Shown: positions 54,158 to 63,965 of the stretch, piece by piece
Layout of the letters: every line of letters starts with the position of its first letter
Position numbering within the stretch: the first letter of the stretch is position 1
From: Micromonospora parva
GTDB lineage: Bacteria; Actinomycetota; Actinomycetes; Mycobacteriales; Micromonosporaceae
Direction of reading: 5' to 3'
NCBI RefSeq assembly: GCF_000718515.1
Contig: NZ_JNZS01000026.1
Coordinates: 5,087-69,086, forward strand
DNA: 64,000 nucleotides
The notes under the pieces: generated by a model
What the model was told of the DNA's origin: nothing
Databases searched by the model: none
What the model saw: only the letters and a program-made list of their open reading frames with translations
Program-made: the position numbers and the translations under genes

Positions 54158-55354
54158 ATGGCTGAAAACGGTCTGGCGAGCCGCCTCTACAACGGCGAGG
54201 CCGGTCTCAACATCGTCGGCCGGCGCAAGCTCTGGTTCGGCGTCGCCGGGGTTCTGATCCTGATCGCGATCCTCAGCTTCTCGATCCGCGGGTTCAGCCT
54301 GGGCATCGAGTTCGCCGGCGGCAACTCGTTCCAGGTGCCGGCCAGCGTCGGCACCCTGGACGACGCCGAGCGGGAGGTCAACTCGGCCCTGGCCGCCGAG
54401 AACACCGGTGTCACGGTGGCGACCACGCAGAAGGTCGGCGGCCCGGGCGGCGACTCGTACGAGCTGCGCACGCCGCAGCTCACCGCCGAGCAGGCCACCG
54501 CGGTCAAGGCCCAGATCGCCGAGGACCTCGGCATCAACGCCGACCAGATCAGCAGCAACCAGGTCAGTGAGGCGTGGGGCAGCCAGGTCACCGAGCGGGC
54601 CGTGCTCGGTCTGGTCATCTTCATCGCGCTGGTGATGGTCTACCTGATCCTGCGCTTCGAGTGGCGGATGGCCGTGGCCGCGGTCGCCTCGCTGATCACG
54701 AACCTGATCCTCACCGCCGGCATCTACTCGCTTGTCGGTTTCGAGGTCACCCCGTCGACGATCATCGGTTTCCTCACCATCCTGGGCTTCGCGCTCTACG
54801 ACGTGGTGGTGGTCTTCGACAAGGTCCAGGAGAACACCCGGGGCATCACCGCCAACAACAACCAGACGTACGGCGAGGCGTCCAACCTGGCTATCAACCA
54901 GAGCCTGATGCGGTCGTTGAACACCTCCGTCGTCGCTCTGCTGCCGGTCGGCGGTCTGCTCTTCATCGGTGCCGGCCTGCTCGGCGCCGGCACGTTGAAG
55001 GACCTCGGTCTGGTGCTGTTCGTCGGTATGGCGGTGGCGTTCCTGACCTCCATCCTGGTGGCCACCCCGCTGCTGGCGCTGCTGAAGAACTACGACCCGC
55101 GGATCCAGGCGCACAACAAGCGCGTCCTGAGCCGGCGGGGCGCTGTCGCCCGCGGCGAGGTCCCCGGTAAGGGCGCCGCGAGCCCGGCCGCCCAGGCCGT
55201 CGCGTCCGACGAGCCGGTCGACCAGGACGCCGCCGCGCTGGCCGGTGCCGCCCCCAAGGTGGGCGCTCGGCCGGCGGGCAAGCGCCCGACCGGTGCCCGG
55301 GGCGGTCGCCCGGGTGGCGGCGGCAACCGGCCGGGTGGCGCCAAGCGGCGCTGA
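54158..55354 (+). CDS. secF: Protein translocase subunit SecF
   Basis: 398 residues, one base after secD. RRKLWFGVAGVLILIAILSF, GIEFAGGNSFQV (P1 start), and the membrane hallmarks TIIGFLTILGFALYDVVVVFDKVQENTRG and NQSLMRSLNTSVVALLPVGGLLFIGAG identify SecF. The C-terminal ~80 residues are Ala/Gly/Arg-rich and probably disordered. It pairs with SecD. Confidence 0.97.
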   Translation: MAENGLASRLYNGEAGLNIVGRRKLWFGVAGVLILIAILSFSIRGFSLGIEFAGGNSFQVPASVGTLDDAEREVNSALAAENTGVTVATTQKVGGPGGDSYELRTPQLTAEQATAVKAQIAEDLGINADQISSNQVSEAWGSQVTERAVLGLVIFIALVMVYLILRFEWRMAVAAVASLITNLILTAGIYSLVGFEVTPSTIIGFLTILGFALYDVVVVFDKVQENTRGITANNNQTYGEASNLAINQSLMRSLNTSVVALLPVGGLLFIGAGLLGAGTLKDLGLVLFVGMAVAFLTSILVATPLLALLKNYDPRIQAHNKRVLSRRGAVARGEVPGKGAASPAAQAVASDEPVDQDAAALAGAAPKVGARPAGKRPTGARGGRPGGGGNRPGGAKRR

Positions 55355-55370
55355 CCCGACAGGAAACACC

Positions 55371-55408
55371 CGAACGGCGTCCGGCATGCTGTTGCCGGAC
55401 GCCGTTCG
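55371..55408. terminator. Terminator-like hairpin between secF and apt
   Basis: A perfect 16-bp stem, CGAACGGCGTCCGGCA and its complement, with a 6-nt loop. No T-tract. Confidence 0.75.
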
Positions 55409-55432
55409 TCGTCGAAGGAGAGCGAAACAGCC

Positions 55433-55999
55433 GTGACGGAGACCCACAGCACCGCAGCGCGCGGGGACAGTGGCCCGGAGGCCGCCCGACTGGTCGCCAG
55501 CCGGGTGCTGGACGTGCCCGACTTTCCCAAGCCGGGCGTCTTGTTCAAGGACCTGATGCCACTGTTCGCCGACGGCAAGGTCTTCCGTGAGGTGATCGAC
55601 GGGATCGTCTCGTACCACGGGCGGGAAGCCTTCGACGTGGTGGTCGGCATCGAGGCGCGTGGGTTCGTGGTCGCGGCGGCCATCGCGTACGCGACGGGGG
55701 TGGGCGTGGTGCCGGTACGCAAGGCCGGCAAGCTGCCCCGCCCCGCGCACTCGGTCTCCTACGCGCTGGAGTACGGCGAGGCGACGTTGGAAGTGCACGA
55801 GGACGCCTTCACCGCCGGGCACCGGGTGTTGGTGGTCGACGACGTGCTGGCCACCGGTGGCACCGCCGAGGCGACGCTGGACCTGGTCGAGCGGGCCGGT
55901 GGGACCGTCGCCGGCTTCACCGTGCTGCTGGAGCTCGGTTTCCTGGGTGGACGTGAGCGACTGGCGCCGCGTCCCGTCCACGCCCTGTTGACTGTTTGA
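55433..55999 (+). CDS. apt: Adenine phosphoribosyltransferase
   Basis: 188 residues. The PRPP-binding motif VVDDVLATGGTA (134-145) and the adenine-specific VVGIEARGFVVAAAIA and VPVRKAGKLPR are present. It salvages adenine to AMP. GTG start with GAAGGAGAG upstream. The position between secF and relA is conserved in actinobacteria. Confidence 0.96.
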   Translation: MTETHSTAARGDSGPEAARLVASRVLDVPDFPKPGVLFKDLMPLFADGKVFREVIDGIVSYHGREAFDVVVGIEARGFVVAAAIAYATGVGVVPVRKAGKLPRPAHSVSYALEYGEATLEVHEDAFTAGHRVLVVDDVLATGGTAEATLDLVERAGGTVAGFTVLLELGFLGGRERLAPRPVHALLTV

Positions 56000-56196
56000 G
56001 CCGGTCGGTACCCGGCTGACCGTTTGATCCCGGACCTGTCGGATGGACCCGGCGCCGACCGTCCGGCGGAGCGGCAGGGGACCGTCCGTGCGGGTAGCAT
56101 TGCCCTTTGCTGACGCCGGCGGTACCCCGTCCGGCGGGCGAGACCAGGTCGGCCGATCTTCGGCCGGCGTGTTTCCGGCGAGCGGTGAGGAGGCCG

Positions 56197-58719
56197 GTGT
56201 CCCACGATGTCGTCCCTCCGGCGGAGGGCACGGTGCACCCGACAGGCGACGCTGACGGCTCGGTGACTGACCGGACAGGCGACGCGCCGGCCCGGGTGAC
56301 GGGCACCGGCAACGGCTCCGGCAGGGCTTCCGGCGAGAGCCCGGTGCGTCCGACCAGCGGCCCGCCGAGCGCCGAGGCGTCTCCCGGCGCCGACGGTGTC
56401 GTGGTGCCGTTCCCGAGCGACGCCGGCATCGACCCGTCGCCCAGCGGTGGCTTCGGGCTGTCCAACGCGCCCACCGGCCGGCGGGTCCGGGCCCGGCTGG
56501 CCCGGTTCAACGCGCCCTGGCAGACCTCTCAGGTCAGCGAGGTGCTGGAGCCGCTCATCGCGAGCCACCGGGACAACCACCCCAAGGCGGACGCCCGGCT
56601 GCTCCAGCGCGCCTTCGACACGGCCGCCCGGTGGCACTCCGGGCAGTACCGCAAGTCCGGTGACCCGTACATCACCCACCCCCTCGCCGTGGCGACGATC
56701 CTCGGCAACCTGGGGATGGACACCACCACCCTGGTCGCCGCGCTGCTGCACGACACCATCGAGGACACCGAGTACACCCTCGACCAGATGCGCGCCGACT
56801 TCGGCGGCGAGGTCGCCCTGCTGGTCGACGGCGTCACCAAGCTCGACAAGGTCAAGCTGGGCGACGCGGCCAAGGCCGAGACGATCCGCAAGATGGTCGT
56901 GGCGATGGCCAAGGACCCGCGGGTGCTGGTGATCAAGCTGGCCGACCGGCTGCACAACATGCGTACCCTGACCTTCCTGCCCCGCCCCAAGCAGGAGCAG
57001 AAGGCCAAGGAGACGCTGGAGATCCTCGCGCCGCTGGCGCACCGGCTCGGTATGAACACGATCAAGTGGGAGCTGGAGGATCTGTCCTTCGGCACGCTCT
57101 TCCCGAAGCGCTACGAGGAGATCAACCGGCTGATCGGGGAGCACCAGCCGCAGCGCGAGGCGTTGCTGCGGCAGGTGACGCAGAAGGTGCAGACCGACCT
57201 GAAGGCCGCCAAGATCAAGGCGGAGACGACAGGTCGGCCGAAGCACCTCTACTCGATCTACCAGAAGATGATCGTGCGGGGTCGCGACTTCAACGACATC
57301 TACGACCTGGTCGGTGTGCGCATCCTGGTCGACACGGTTCGCGACTGCTACGCGGCGCTGGGGGTCATCCACGCCAACTGGCAGCCGGTGCCGGGCCGGT
57401 TCAAGGACTACATCGCGATGCCCAAGTTCAACATGTACCAGTCGTTGCACACGACTGTCATCGGGCCCACCGGCAAGCCGGTGGAGATGCAGATCCGCAC
57501 GTACGCGATGCACCGCACCGCCGAGTTCGGCATCGCCGCGCACTGGAAGTACAAGGAGCACAAGGGCACCCAGATTGTCGGCCCGCCGGCGCACATCGAC
57601 GAGATGACCTGGCTGCGGCAGCTGCTGGACTGGCAGCGGGAGGCGGCCGACCCGAGCGAGTTCCTGGACGCGCTGCGCTTCGACCTGTCCAGCCAGGAGG
57701 TGTACGTCTTCACCCCCAAGGGTGACGTCATCCCGCTGCCGACCGGTTCGACACCGGTGGACTTCGCGTACGCGGTGCACACCGAGGTGGGGCACAAGTG
57801 CATCGGGGCGCGGGTCAACGGCAAGCTGGTGCCGCTGGAGTCGACGCTGTCCAACGGCGACGTGATCGAGATCTTCACGTCGAAGTCCGAGACGGCCGGC
57901 CCCACGCAGGACTGGCTGGGCTTCGTCAAGAGCCCGCGCGCCCGGACGAAGATCCGGCAGTACTTCAACAAGGAGCGGCGCGAGGAGGCGATCGAGGCCG
58001 GCAAGGACGCGATCGTCAAGGCGATGCGCAAGCAGGGCATGCCGTTGCAGCGGATGCTCACCTCCGACGCGCTCATGTCGATCGCCCGCGACCTGCACCT
58101 GGCCGACGTGGCCTCGCTGTACGCGGCGGTCGGCGACAGCCAGGTCTCCGCGCAGTCGGTGGTGCAGAAGCTGATGGCCGCGTACGGCGGCGAGGAGGGT
58201 GCGGCGGAGGACATCGCCGAGACCGCCGTCGCCACCCGGCCGCCGCGCAGCCGGCAGAGCAGCAGTGACCCGGGCGTGGTGGTCCGGGGCGTCAGCGACG
58301 TCTGGATCAAGCTGGCCCGGTGCTGCACCCCCGTGCCTCCGGACTCGGTGTTCGGCTTCGTCACCCGCTCCGGCGGGGTGAGCGTGCACCGCGACGACTG
58401 CGCCAACGCCGAGGACCTGCGCGCGCAGAGCGAGCGGGTGGTCGAGGTGAGTTGGAAGCTCACCTCCGCCTCGACGTTCCTGGTCGCCATCCAGGTCGAG
58501 GCGTTGGACCGGCACAAGCTGCTGGCCGACGTCACCCGGGTGCTCTCCGACGAGCGGGTCAACATCCTCTCCGCCACCGTCACCACCACCCGTGACCGGG
58601 TGGCGGTGAGCCGGTTCAGCTTCGAGATGGCCGACCCGAAGCACCTGGGCCACCTGCTGGCCACGGTCCGCAAGGTCGACGGCGTCTTCGACGCCTACCG
58701 GGTCACCTCGGGCGCCTGA
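56197..58719 (+). CDS. relA: Bifunctional (p)ppGpp synthetase/hydrolase RelA/SpoT
   Basis: 840 residues from GTG 56197, fixed by GAGGAGG four bases upstream; the frame is open to 56107. An N-terminal ~100-residue disordered extension precedes the HD hydrolase domain ([24 protein letters not shown]), the synthetase domain ([48 protein letters not shown]), a TGS domain ([27 protein letters not shown]) and a C-terminal ACT domain. It makes and degrades the stringent-response alarmone. Confidence 0.97.
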   Translation: MSHDVVPPAEGTVHPTGDADGSVTDRTGDAPARVTGTGNGSGRASGESPVRPTSGPPSAEASPGADGVVVPFPSDAGIDPSPSGGFGLSNAPTGRRVRARLARFNAPWQTSQVSEVLEPLIASHRDNHPKADARLLQRAFDTAARWHSGQYRKSGDPYITHPLAVATILGNLGMDTTTLVAALLHDTIEDTEYTLDQMRADFGGEVALLVDGVTKLDKVKLGDAAKAETIRKMVVAMAKDPRVLVIKLADRLHNMRTLTFLPRPKQEQKAKETLEILAPLAHRLGMNTIKWELEDLSFGTLFPKRYEEINRLIGEHQPQREALLRQVTQKVQTDLKAAKIKAETTGRPKHLYSIYQKMIVRGRDFNDIYDLVGVRILVDTVRDCYAALGVIHANWQPVPGRFKDYIAMPKFNMYQSLHTTVIGPTGKPVEMQIRTYAMHRTAEFGIAAHWKYKEHKGTQIVGPPAHIDEMTWLRQLLDWQREAADPSEFLDALRFDLSSQEVYVFTPKGDVIPLPTGSTPVDFAYAVHTEVGHKCIGARVNGKLVPLESTLSNGDVIEIFTSKSETAGPTQDWLGFVKSPRARTKIRQYFNKERREEAIEAGKDAIVKAMRKQGMPLQRMLTSDALMSIARDLHLADVASLYAAVGDSQVSAQSVVQKLMAAYGGEEGAAEDIAETAVATRPPRSRQSSSDPGVVVRGVSDVWIKLARCCTPVPPDSVFGFVTRSGGVSVHRDDCANAEDLRAQSERVVEVSWKLTSASTFLVAIQVEALDRHKLLADVTRVLSDERVNILSATVTTTRDRVAVSRFSFEMADPKHLGHLLATVRKVDGVFDAYRVTSGA

Positions 58720-58737
58720 CGCCGTACCCCGAACACG

Positions 58738-58770
58738 ACAGCGCCCGCCGGCTCAGCCGGCGGGCGCTGT
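58738..58770. terminator. Bidirectional terminator between relA and the cyclophilin gene
   Basis: ACAGCGCCCGCCGGCT and its exact complement are separated by one base (so the loop opens a few pairs). The genes converge here. Confidence 0.85.
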
Positions 58771-58786
58771 GTCGTCTGCGCGGGTG

Positions 58787-59626
58787 TCAGCCCTGCGGGT
58801 TGCTCATCGCGAGGTCCTTGATGATGACCTCCTTCTTCGGGTGGCCGCCGCCGGCCTGCTGGGCGAACGCCCCGTCGTCGCCGGCCTTGGCCACGTCCTT
58901 GACCAGGTCCAGGCCGCCGGTGATGGTGCCCAGCACCGTGTACGCCGGGTCCAGCGGAGAGTCGCCGTAGACGATGAAGAACTGGCTGCCGGTGCTGCCC
59001 GGCTGGCCGGAGTTGGCCATCGCGATGACACCCTCCGGGTACGGCGGGCGCTTGTCGGTGGGCAGGTTCTCCTCGGGCAGGCGGTAGCTCGGGCCGCCCT
59101 GGCCGTCGGTGTCCCGCCAGCCGTTGCCGGTGGCGCTGGGGTCACCGCACTGCAACACCTTGATGCCCTCGGTCACCAGGCGGTGGCACTTGGTGTTGTC
59201 GAAGAAGTTCTTCTCCGCGAGGTAGGTGAAGCTGCCCGCCGTGCACGGCACCAGCGACCGGTCGACCTTGGCGGTGATCGGGCCGAGGTTGGTGTCGATC
59301 GTCATGGTCTGCACGCCGGTGGCGGACTGCTGGTTGCCCGGCAACCCCACGTCCTTGATCTGCGGTGGCCGCTGCTCGGTGGGCACCGCGTTGTACACGC
59401 ACTCGGACGCGCCGGGCGCCGCGGTGGTGGTGTCGGGCTTGTCGTCGTCGCCGCCGAGGCTCACCGCCAGCCAGACGGTGCCGGCGACCACGAGCACCAG
59501 CGCGGCACCCGCGCTGACGATCGCCGTCGTCTGCCGGCGCTTGCGGGCCTTGGCCGCGCGCTCGGCCATCTCCTTCTCGAGCCGGGCGCGGGCCGCCGCG
59601 CGCTGCCGCTCTCTGGTGGACGTCAC
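58787..59626 (-). CDS. Membrane-anchored cyclophilin-type peptidyl-prolyl isomerase
   Basis: 279 residues, GTG start with AGGAGG upstream. A charged N-terminus (RERQRAAARARLEKEMAERAAKARKRRQ) and one membrane segment (AIVSAGAALVLVVAGTVWLAV) place the cyclophilin domain outside the cell. That domain has DTNLGPITAKVDRSLVPCTAGSFTYLAEKNFFDNTKCHRLV and GSTGSQFFIVYGDSPLDPAYTVLGTITGGLDLV. It is a paralogue of the next gene upstream. Confidence 0.92.
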   Translation of the reverse strand: MTSTRERQRAAARARLEKEMAERAAKARKRRQTTAIVSAGAALVLVVAGTVWLAVSLGGDDDKPDTTTAAPGASECVYNAVPTEQRPPQIKDVGLPGNQQSATGVQTMTIDTNLGPITAKVDRSLVPCTAGSFTYLAEKNFFDNTKCHRLVTEGIKVLQCGDPSATGNGWRDTDGQGGPSYRLPEENLPTDKRPPYPEGVIAMANSGQPGSTGSQFFIVYGDSPLDPAYTVLGTITGGLDLVKDVAKAGDDGAFAQQAGGGHPKKEVIIKDLAMSNPQG

Positions 59627-59685
59627 GCCTGGATCCTCCTGGCTGTCTGCTGCTGAGTGCCGCTTGGGTGGGTGGTGGCGCCCGG

Positions 59686-60570
59686 TCAGCCGGCGCTCGG
59701 GCTGCTGGCCGGGGTGCCGGAGGCCGACGGCGCCGGTGCCGCAGCGGAGACCGGCTCACCGACCGTGAGGCTCTGGATCGTCACATCGGTGCTGGGCTTG
59801 ACCTTCGCCCCGGTCCCATTGTCCACGGTCGGGAGGGCACCGATCTTCTCCACCACGTCCAGCCCGCCGGTCACCCGGCCGATGACCGGGTACTTCGGGT
59901 CGGTGGTGGTGAAATCCTTGAAGAAGATCAGGAACTGGCTGCCGTTGCTGCCCGGCGGGTTGGAGACCATCGCCACAGTGCCCTTCGGGTACGTCGGCGG
60001 CTGGTCGGGGGCGGGGGTGGCCGACGGTGACGCCGACGGCACGGTCGGCAGTTCCTCGTCGTAGAACGAGTAGGTCGGCCCACCGAGGCCGGTGCCGCTG
60101 GGGTCGCCGCAGCGCAGCGCGCCCTCGGCGGTGATCTCGTGGCACTTGGTGTTGTCGTAGAACGACCGGCTCGCCAGGTGGGCGATGCTCGCCGCCGCGC
60201 ACGGGGAGTTGGTGAGGTTCAGCTCCGCGGTGATCGGCGCGCCCTGGTTGGTGGTCACGGTCATCGGCCGGGTGCCGTCGGTGGGCAGGTCCTTGGTGGC
60301 CGGCGTGCCGACGTCCTTGAGGTTGGTGTTGGCCGTCGCGTCCTGTGGCGTCCAGAGGCAGGTTTCCGCCGCGGCCGTGTTCTGCTTCGGGTCGGAGTCG
60401 AACGCCCCGAGCGCCCAGGCCGAGCCGGCCACTACCAACACGAGGATCAGAGCGGCGCCGACTCCGGCCTGGATCTGCCGTCGGCGCCGCGTAGCGGCCG
60501 CCCGGCGAGCCAACTGCCGGTCGAGCTTGGCCCGTGCCAGTTTGCGCTGCCGGTCCCTGCTGGAAGCCAC
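59686..60570 (-). CDS. Membrane-anchored cyclophilin-type isomerase (paralogue)
   Basis: 294 residues, same plan as the neighbour: basic N-terminus RDRQRKLARAKLDRQLARRAAATRRRRQ, one membrane segment, and a cyclophilin domain (TNQGAPITAELNLTNSPCAAASIAHLASRSFYDNTKCHEI, GSNGSQFLIFFKDFTTTDPKYPVIGRVTGGLDVV). The classical catalytic Arg is replaced in the FYDNTKCHEI segment (FFDNTKCHRLV in the neighbour keeps HR), so this copy may be less active. A Ser/Pro-rich C-terminus ends the protein. Confidence 0.9.
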   Translation of the reverse strand: MASSRDRQRKLARAKLDRQLARRAAATRRRRQIQAGVGAALILVLVVAGSAWALGAFDSDPKQNTAAAETCLWTPQDATANTNLKDVGTPATKDLPTDGTRPMTVTTNQGAPITAELNLTNSPCAAASIAHLASRSFYDNTKCHEITAEGALRCGDPSGTGLGGPTYSFYDEELPTVPSASPSATPAPDQPPTYPKGTVAMVSNPPGSNGSQFLIFFKDFTTTDPKYPVIGRVTGGLDVVEKIGALPTVDNGTGAKVKPSTDVTIQSLTVGEPVSAAAPAPSASGTPASSPSAG

Positions 60571-60840
60571 CAGTGCTCCCCTTTCCTCTACCTGGTCGTC
60601 GCCGGCGGCCGGTCGCCCCGGCCCGTCCGGGCGTCACGTGTGCCGCGCCACACGCCCGCCAGAGTGTACGGCTAGCGACTGGGAATGTGGTGTACGAGGT
60701 CCGCCCCGTCCCGAGCAGCGCTTATCGGAGATCGTCACTGTGCCCTACGGGGTGCCGGGGACGGACGCGGCAAACCGGCTGGGCGCGCCCGATAGGCTGC
60801 GGGGCAGGACGACAGCTGCTCGACGGAAAGGACAGCGCCA

Positions 60841-61551
60841 GTGCTCGTGGCCGGCTTTCCCGCGGACGCCTTCGGCACCAACTGCTACGTGGTTGCCACC
60901 GCGCCGGGGGAGCAGTGCGTGGTGGTCGACCCCGGCATCGGGGTGCTCGGCCGCCTCGACGCGCTGCTCGCCGAGCACCGCCTGCATCCGGCCGCCGTGC
61001 TGCTCACCCACGGCCACCTCGACCACACCTTCTCGGTAGCGCCGGTCTGCGGTGCGCGCGGCATCACCGCCTACGTGCACCCGGGCGACCGGGAGATGCT
61101 GGCCGACCCGGCCAAGGGCCTCTCGGCCGACCTGACGTCGCTCTTCGGTGGCCGATTGAGCTACACCGAGCCGGAGGACGTGGCGGAGCTGACCGACGGC
61201 GCCACCCTCACCCTCGCCGGCCTGGAGATCGCCGTCGACCATGCCCCGGGCCATACCGGCGGGTCGGTGCTGTTCCGGCTGCCGGGCGCCGGGTCGGGCT
61301 GGGAGGCCGACGAGCTGTGCCTCTCCGGTGACGTCCTCTTCGCCGGGTCGATCGGCCGCACCGACCTGCCGGGCGGGAGCATGCCGGCCATGCTCAGCAG
61401 CCTGCGCGACAAGATCCTCCCGCTGGCCGACGACACCGTCGTGCTGCCCGGCCATGGCCCCAGCACCACCATCGGCCGCGAGCGCGCCAGCAACCCGTAC
61501 CTCATCGAGGTGGCTGGCACGTCGCCGGCCGCTCCCACCCGGGGCCTCTAG
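60841..61551 (+). CDS. MBL-fold metallo-hydrolase (glyoxalase II-like)
   Basis: 236 residues, GTG start with GGAAAGGAC upstream. The metal motif is THGHLDH (56-62), with later His in DHAPGHTGGSV and Asp in LSGDVLFAGSIGRTDLPGG, and VLPGHGPSTTIGRE. This matches glyoxalase II-like hydrolases of actinobacteria that lie next to hisS. The physiological substrate is not established by sequence. Confidence 0.93.
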   Translation: MLVAGFPADAFGTNCYVVATAPGEQCVVVDPGIGVLGRLDALLAEHRLHPAAVLLTHGHLDHTFSVAPVCGARGITAYVHPGDREMLADPAKGLSADLTSLFGGRLSYTEPEDVAELTDGATLTLAGLEIAVDHAPGHTGGSVLFRLPGAGSGWEADELCLSGDVLFAGSIGRTDLPGGSMPAMLSSLRDKILPLADDTVVLPGHGPSTTIGRERASNPYLIEVAGTSPAAPTRGL

Positions 61552-61623
61552 ATCTTCGTCCGCGCCACGCGCGGACCCACGACACCACCGCGCCACCGGC
61601 GCGGAACCGCAAGGAGTACGCCG

Positions 61624-62952
61624 ATGAGCAAGCCCACGCCCATCTCCGGCTTCCCGGAGTGGACCCCCGGTCAGCGGATGATCGAGCAGTTCGTGCTCGA
61701 CAAGATCCGGGCCACCTTCGAGCTGTACGGTTTCGCGCCGCTGGAGACCCGCGCCGTGGAGCCACTGGACCAGCTGTTGCGCAAGGGCGAGACCTCGAAG
61801 GAGGTCTACGTGATCCGGCGGTTGCACGCCGACGCTGAGGGCCCGGCCGGTGACGACCAGCTCGGCCTGCACTTCGACCTGACAGTGCCGTTCGCCCGGT
61901 ACGTGCTGGAGAACGCCGGAAAGCTGAGCTTCCCGTTCCGCCGCTACCAGATCCAGAAGGTGTGGCGCGGAGAGCGGCCGCAGGAGGGTCGCTACCGGGA
62001 GTTCGTCCAGGCCGACATCGACATCGTCGACCGGGACACCCTGGCCCCGCACCACGAGGCGGAGATGCCACTGGTCATCGGGGACGCGCTGCGGTCGTTG
62101 CCGATACCGCCGGTGACGATCCAGGTCAACAACCGCAAGATCAGCGAGGGTTTCTACCGGGGTGTCGGGCTGACCGACCCGGAGGCCGCGCTGCGCGCCG
62201 TCGACAAGCTCGACAAGATCGGCCCGGCGAAGGTGGCCGAGCTGCTCGCCCAGACCGCCGGGGCGAGCGAGGCGCAGGCCAAGGCGTGCCTGGCGCTGGC
62301 CGAGATCTCCGCCCCGGACGCGTCGTTCGCCGACGCCGTGCGGGCGCTCGGGGTGAGTGACCCGCTGCTCGACGAGGGCGTCGAGGAACTGATCCGGGTG
62401 GTGGAGACCGCCGCCGCGCACTCGCCCGGGCTCTGCGTGGCGGACCTGCGCATCGCCCGTGGCCTGGACTACTACACCGGCACCGTCTACGAGACCCAGT
62501 TGCGTGGCTACGAGCGCTTCGGCTCGATCTGCTCCGGCGGCCGGTATGACAACCTGGCCAGCGCCGGTGCTGTCTCGTACCCGGGGGTGGGGATCTCGAT
62601 CGGTGTGACCCGGCTGCTCGGGCTGCTCTTCGGCGCGGGGGCGCTGTCGGTTTCCCGGGAGGTGCCGACCGCCGTGCTCGTCGCGGTGACCAGCGAGGAG
62701 CAGCGGGCAGCCAGCAACCGGGTGGCGGAGGCGTTGCGGCGGCGCGGGGTGCCGACCGAGGTGTCACCGAGCGCGGCGAAGTTCGGCAAGCAGATCCGCT
62801 ACGCCGAGCGGCGGGGGATTCCGTACGTCTGGTTCCCGGGCGTCGACGGAGCGCCGGACGAGGTGAAGGACATCCGCTCAGGTGAGCAGGTCACCGCCGC
62901 TGCGCAGGAGTGGATGCCCCCTCTGGAGGACCTCAAGCCGACGGTTGGGTGA
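61624..62952 (+). CDS. hisS: Histidyl-tRNA synthetase
   Basis: 442 residues. Class II motifs: motif 1 and 2 regions (PLETRAVEPLDQLLRKGETSKEVYVIRR; YQIQKVWRGERPQEGRYREFVQADID), the histidine-specific loop LRIARGLDYYTGTVYE and SGGRYDNL, and the anticodon-binding C-terminus. The start has AAGGAG upstream. The protein charges tRNA-His in the cytoplasm. Confidence 0.97.
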   Translation: MSKPTPISGFPEWTPGQRMIEQFVLDKIRATFELYGFAPLETRAVEPLDQLLRKGETSKEVYVIRRLHADAEGPAGDDQLGLHFDLTVPFARYVLENAGKLSFPFRRYQIQKVWRGERPQEGRYREFVQADIDIVDRDTLAPHHEAEMPLVIGDALRSLPIPPVTIQVNNRKISEGFYRGVGLTDPEAALRAVDKLDKIGPAKVAELLAQTAGASEAQAKACLALAEISAPDASFADAVRALGVSDPLLDEGVEELIRVVETAAAHSPGLCVADLRIARGLDYYTGTVYETQLRGYERFGSICSGGRYDNLASAGAVSYPGVGISIGVTRLLGLLFGAGALSVSREVPTAVLVAVTSEEQRAASNRVAEALRRRGVPTEVSPSAAKFGKQIRYAERRGIPYVWFPGVDGAPDEVKDIRSGEQVTAAAQEWMPPLEDLKPTVG

Positions 62953-62984
62953 GTCTCTCCACTGGCGCTGACGGCCGCGGGGAC

Positions 62985-63013
62985 CTACGGTAGCGTAAGT
63001 TACGCCACCGTAG
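62985..63013 (+). promoter_or_regulatory. 29-bp near-perfect palindrome at the desaturase promoter
   Basis: Arms CTACGGTAGCGTAA and TTACGCCACCGTAG differ from perfect symmetry at one position each, around a single central base. It ends 10 bp before the desaturase start codon. It is probably an operator for a fatty-acid-responsive regulator. Confidence 0.75.
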
Positions 63014-63023
63014 GGAGTTTCTC

Positions 63024-63965
63024 GTGACCGTCAGCACCACATTGAGTCAGACCGCGCTGCTCGTCGAGTTGGAGCCGGTGGTCGCGCGCAACCTCGACCG
63101 CCACCTCTCGCTCGCCAAGGAGTGGTTCCCGCACGAGTACGTGCCGTGGAGCGAGGGGCGGACCTTCGACGGGCCGCTCGGCGGCGAGGCGTGGTCGCCG
63201 ACCGACTCCACCATCCCGGACGTGGCCCGCACCGCGCTGATCGTGAACCTGCTGACCGAGGACAACCTGCCCTCGTACCACCACGAGATCGCCACCCTGT
63301 TCGGCCGGGACGGCGCGTGGGGCACCTGGGTGCACCGGTGGACCGCCGAGGAGGGGCGGCACGGCGTCGCGATCCGCGACTACCTGACCGTCACCCGGGC
63401 GGTCGACCCGGTGGCGTTGGAGCGGGCCCGGATGACGCACATGTCGGAGGGCTACACCAACGCCCACGGCGACGAGGTGCTGCACTCGCTGGCGTACGTC
63501 TCGTTCCAGGAGTTGGCCACCCGCATCTCGCACCGCAACACCGGCAAGGCCACCGGCGACCCGGCCTGCGAGGCGCTGCTGGCGCGGGTGGCGGCCGACG
63601 AGAACCTGCACATGGTCTTCTACCGCAACCTGCTCGCCGCCGCGTTCGAGCTGGCCCCGAGTCAGGCCATGCGGGCCGTCGCCGACGTGGTGGCCGACTT
63701 CCAGATGCCGGGCAGTGGCATCGACGGCTTCGCCCGCAAGTCGGTGGCGATCGCCCTGGCCGGCATCTACGACCTGCGCCAGCACCGCGACGAGGTGCTG
63801 CAGCCGGTCCTGCGCCAGTGGGACGTCTTCAACGTGACCGGCCTTAACGCCGACGGCGAGGCCGCCCGCGAGCAGCTCGCCACCCAGTTGGCGGACCTGG
63901 ACCGCGCCGCGAGCCGCTTCGAGGAGAAGCGCGACGCCCGAGCCGCCCGCCAAGCCCTCCGCTAA
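63024..63965 (+). CDS. Soluble acyl-ACP desaturase (FA_desaturase_2 family)
   Basis: 313 residues, GTG start. The di-iron ligands of this ferritin-like family are seen in two helix pairs: TEDNLPSYHHEI (E79, H87, E88) with TAEEGRHGVAIRDY (E110, H113), and SFQELATRISH with ADENLHMVFY (E193, H196). The usual EENRHG is EEGRHG here. It introduces a double bond into acyl carrier-bound fatty acids with O2 and a ferredoxin. The nearly perfect palindrome just upstream suggests control by a lipid-sensing repressor. The last 35 bases of the window after it are a C-rich tract. Confidence 0.92.
   Translation: MTVSTTLSQTALLVELEPVVARNLDRHLSLAKEWFPHEYVPWSEGRTFDGPLGGEAWSPTDSTIPDVARTALIVNLLTEDNLPSYHHEIATLFGRDGAWGTWVHRWTAEEGRHGVAIRDYLTVTRAVDPVALERARMTHMSEGYTNAHGDEVLHSLAYVSFQELATRISHRNTGKATGDPACEALLARVAADENLHMVFYRNLLAAAFELAPSQAMRAVADVVADFQMPGSGIDGFARKSVAIALAGIYDLRQHRDEVLQPVLRQWDVFNVTGLNADGEAAREQLATQLADLDRAASRFEEKRDARAARQALR

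Noticed and set aside
55759..58653. Open frame of 964 codons opposite relA
   Set aside because: No domain is visible; it mirrors the third-position GC bias of relA.
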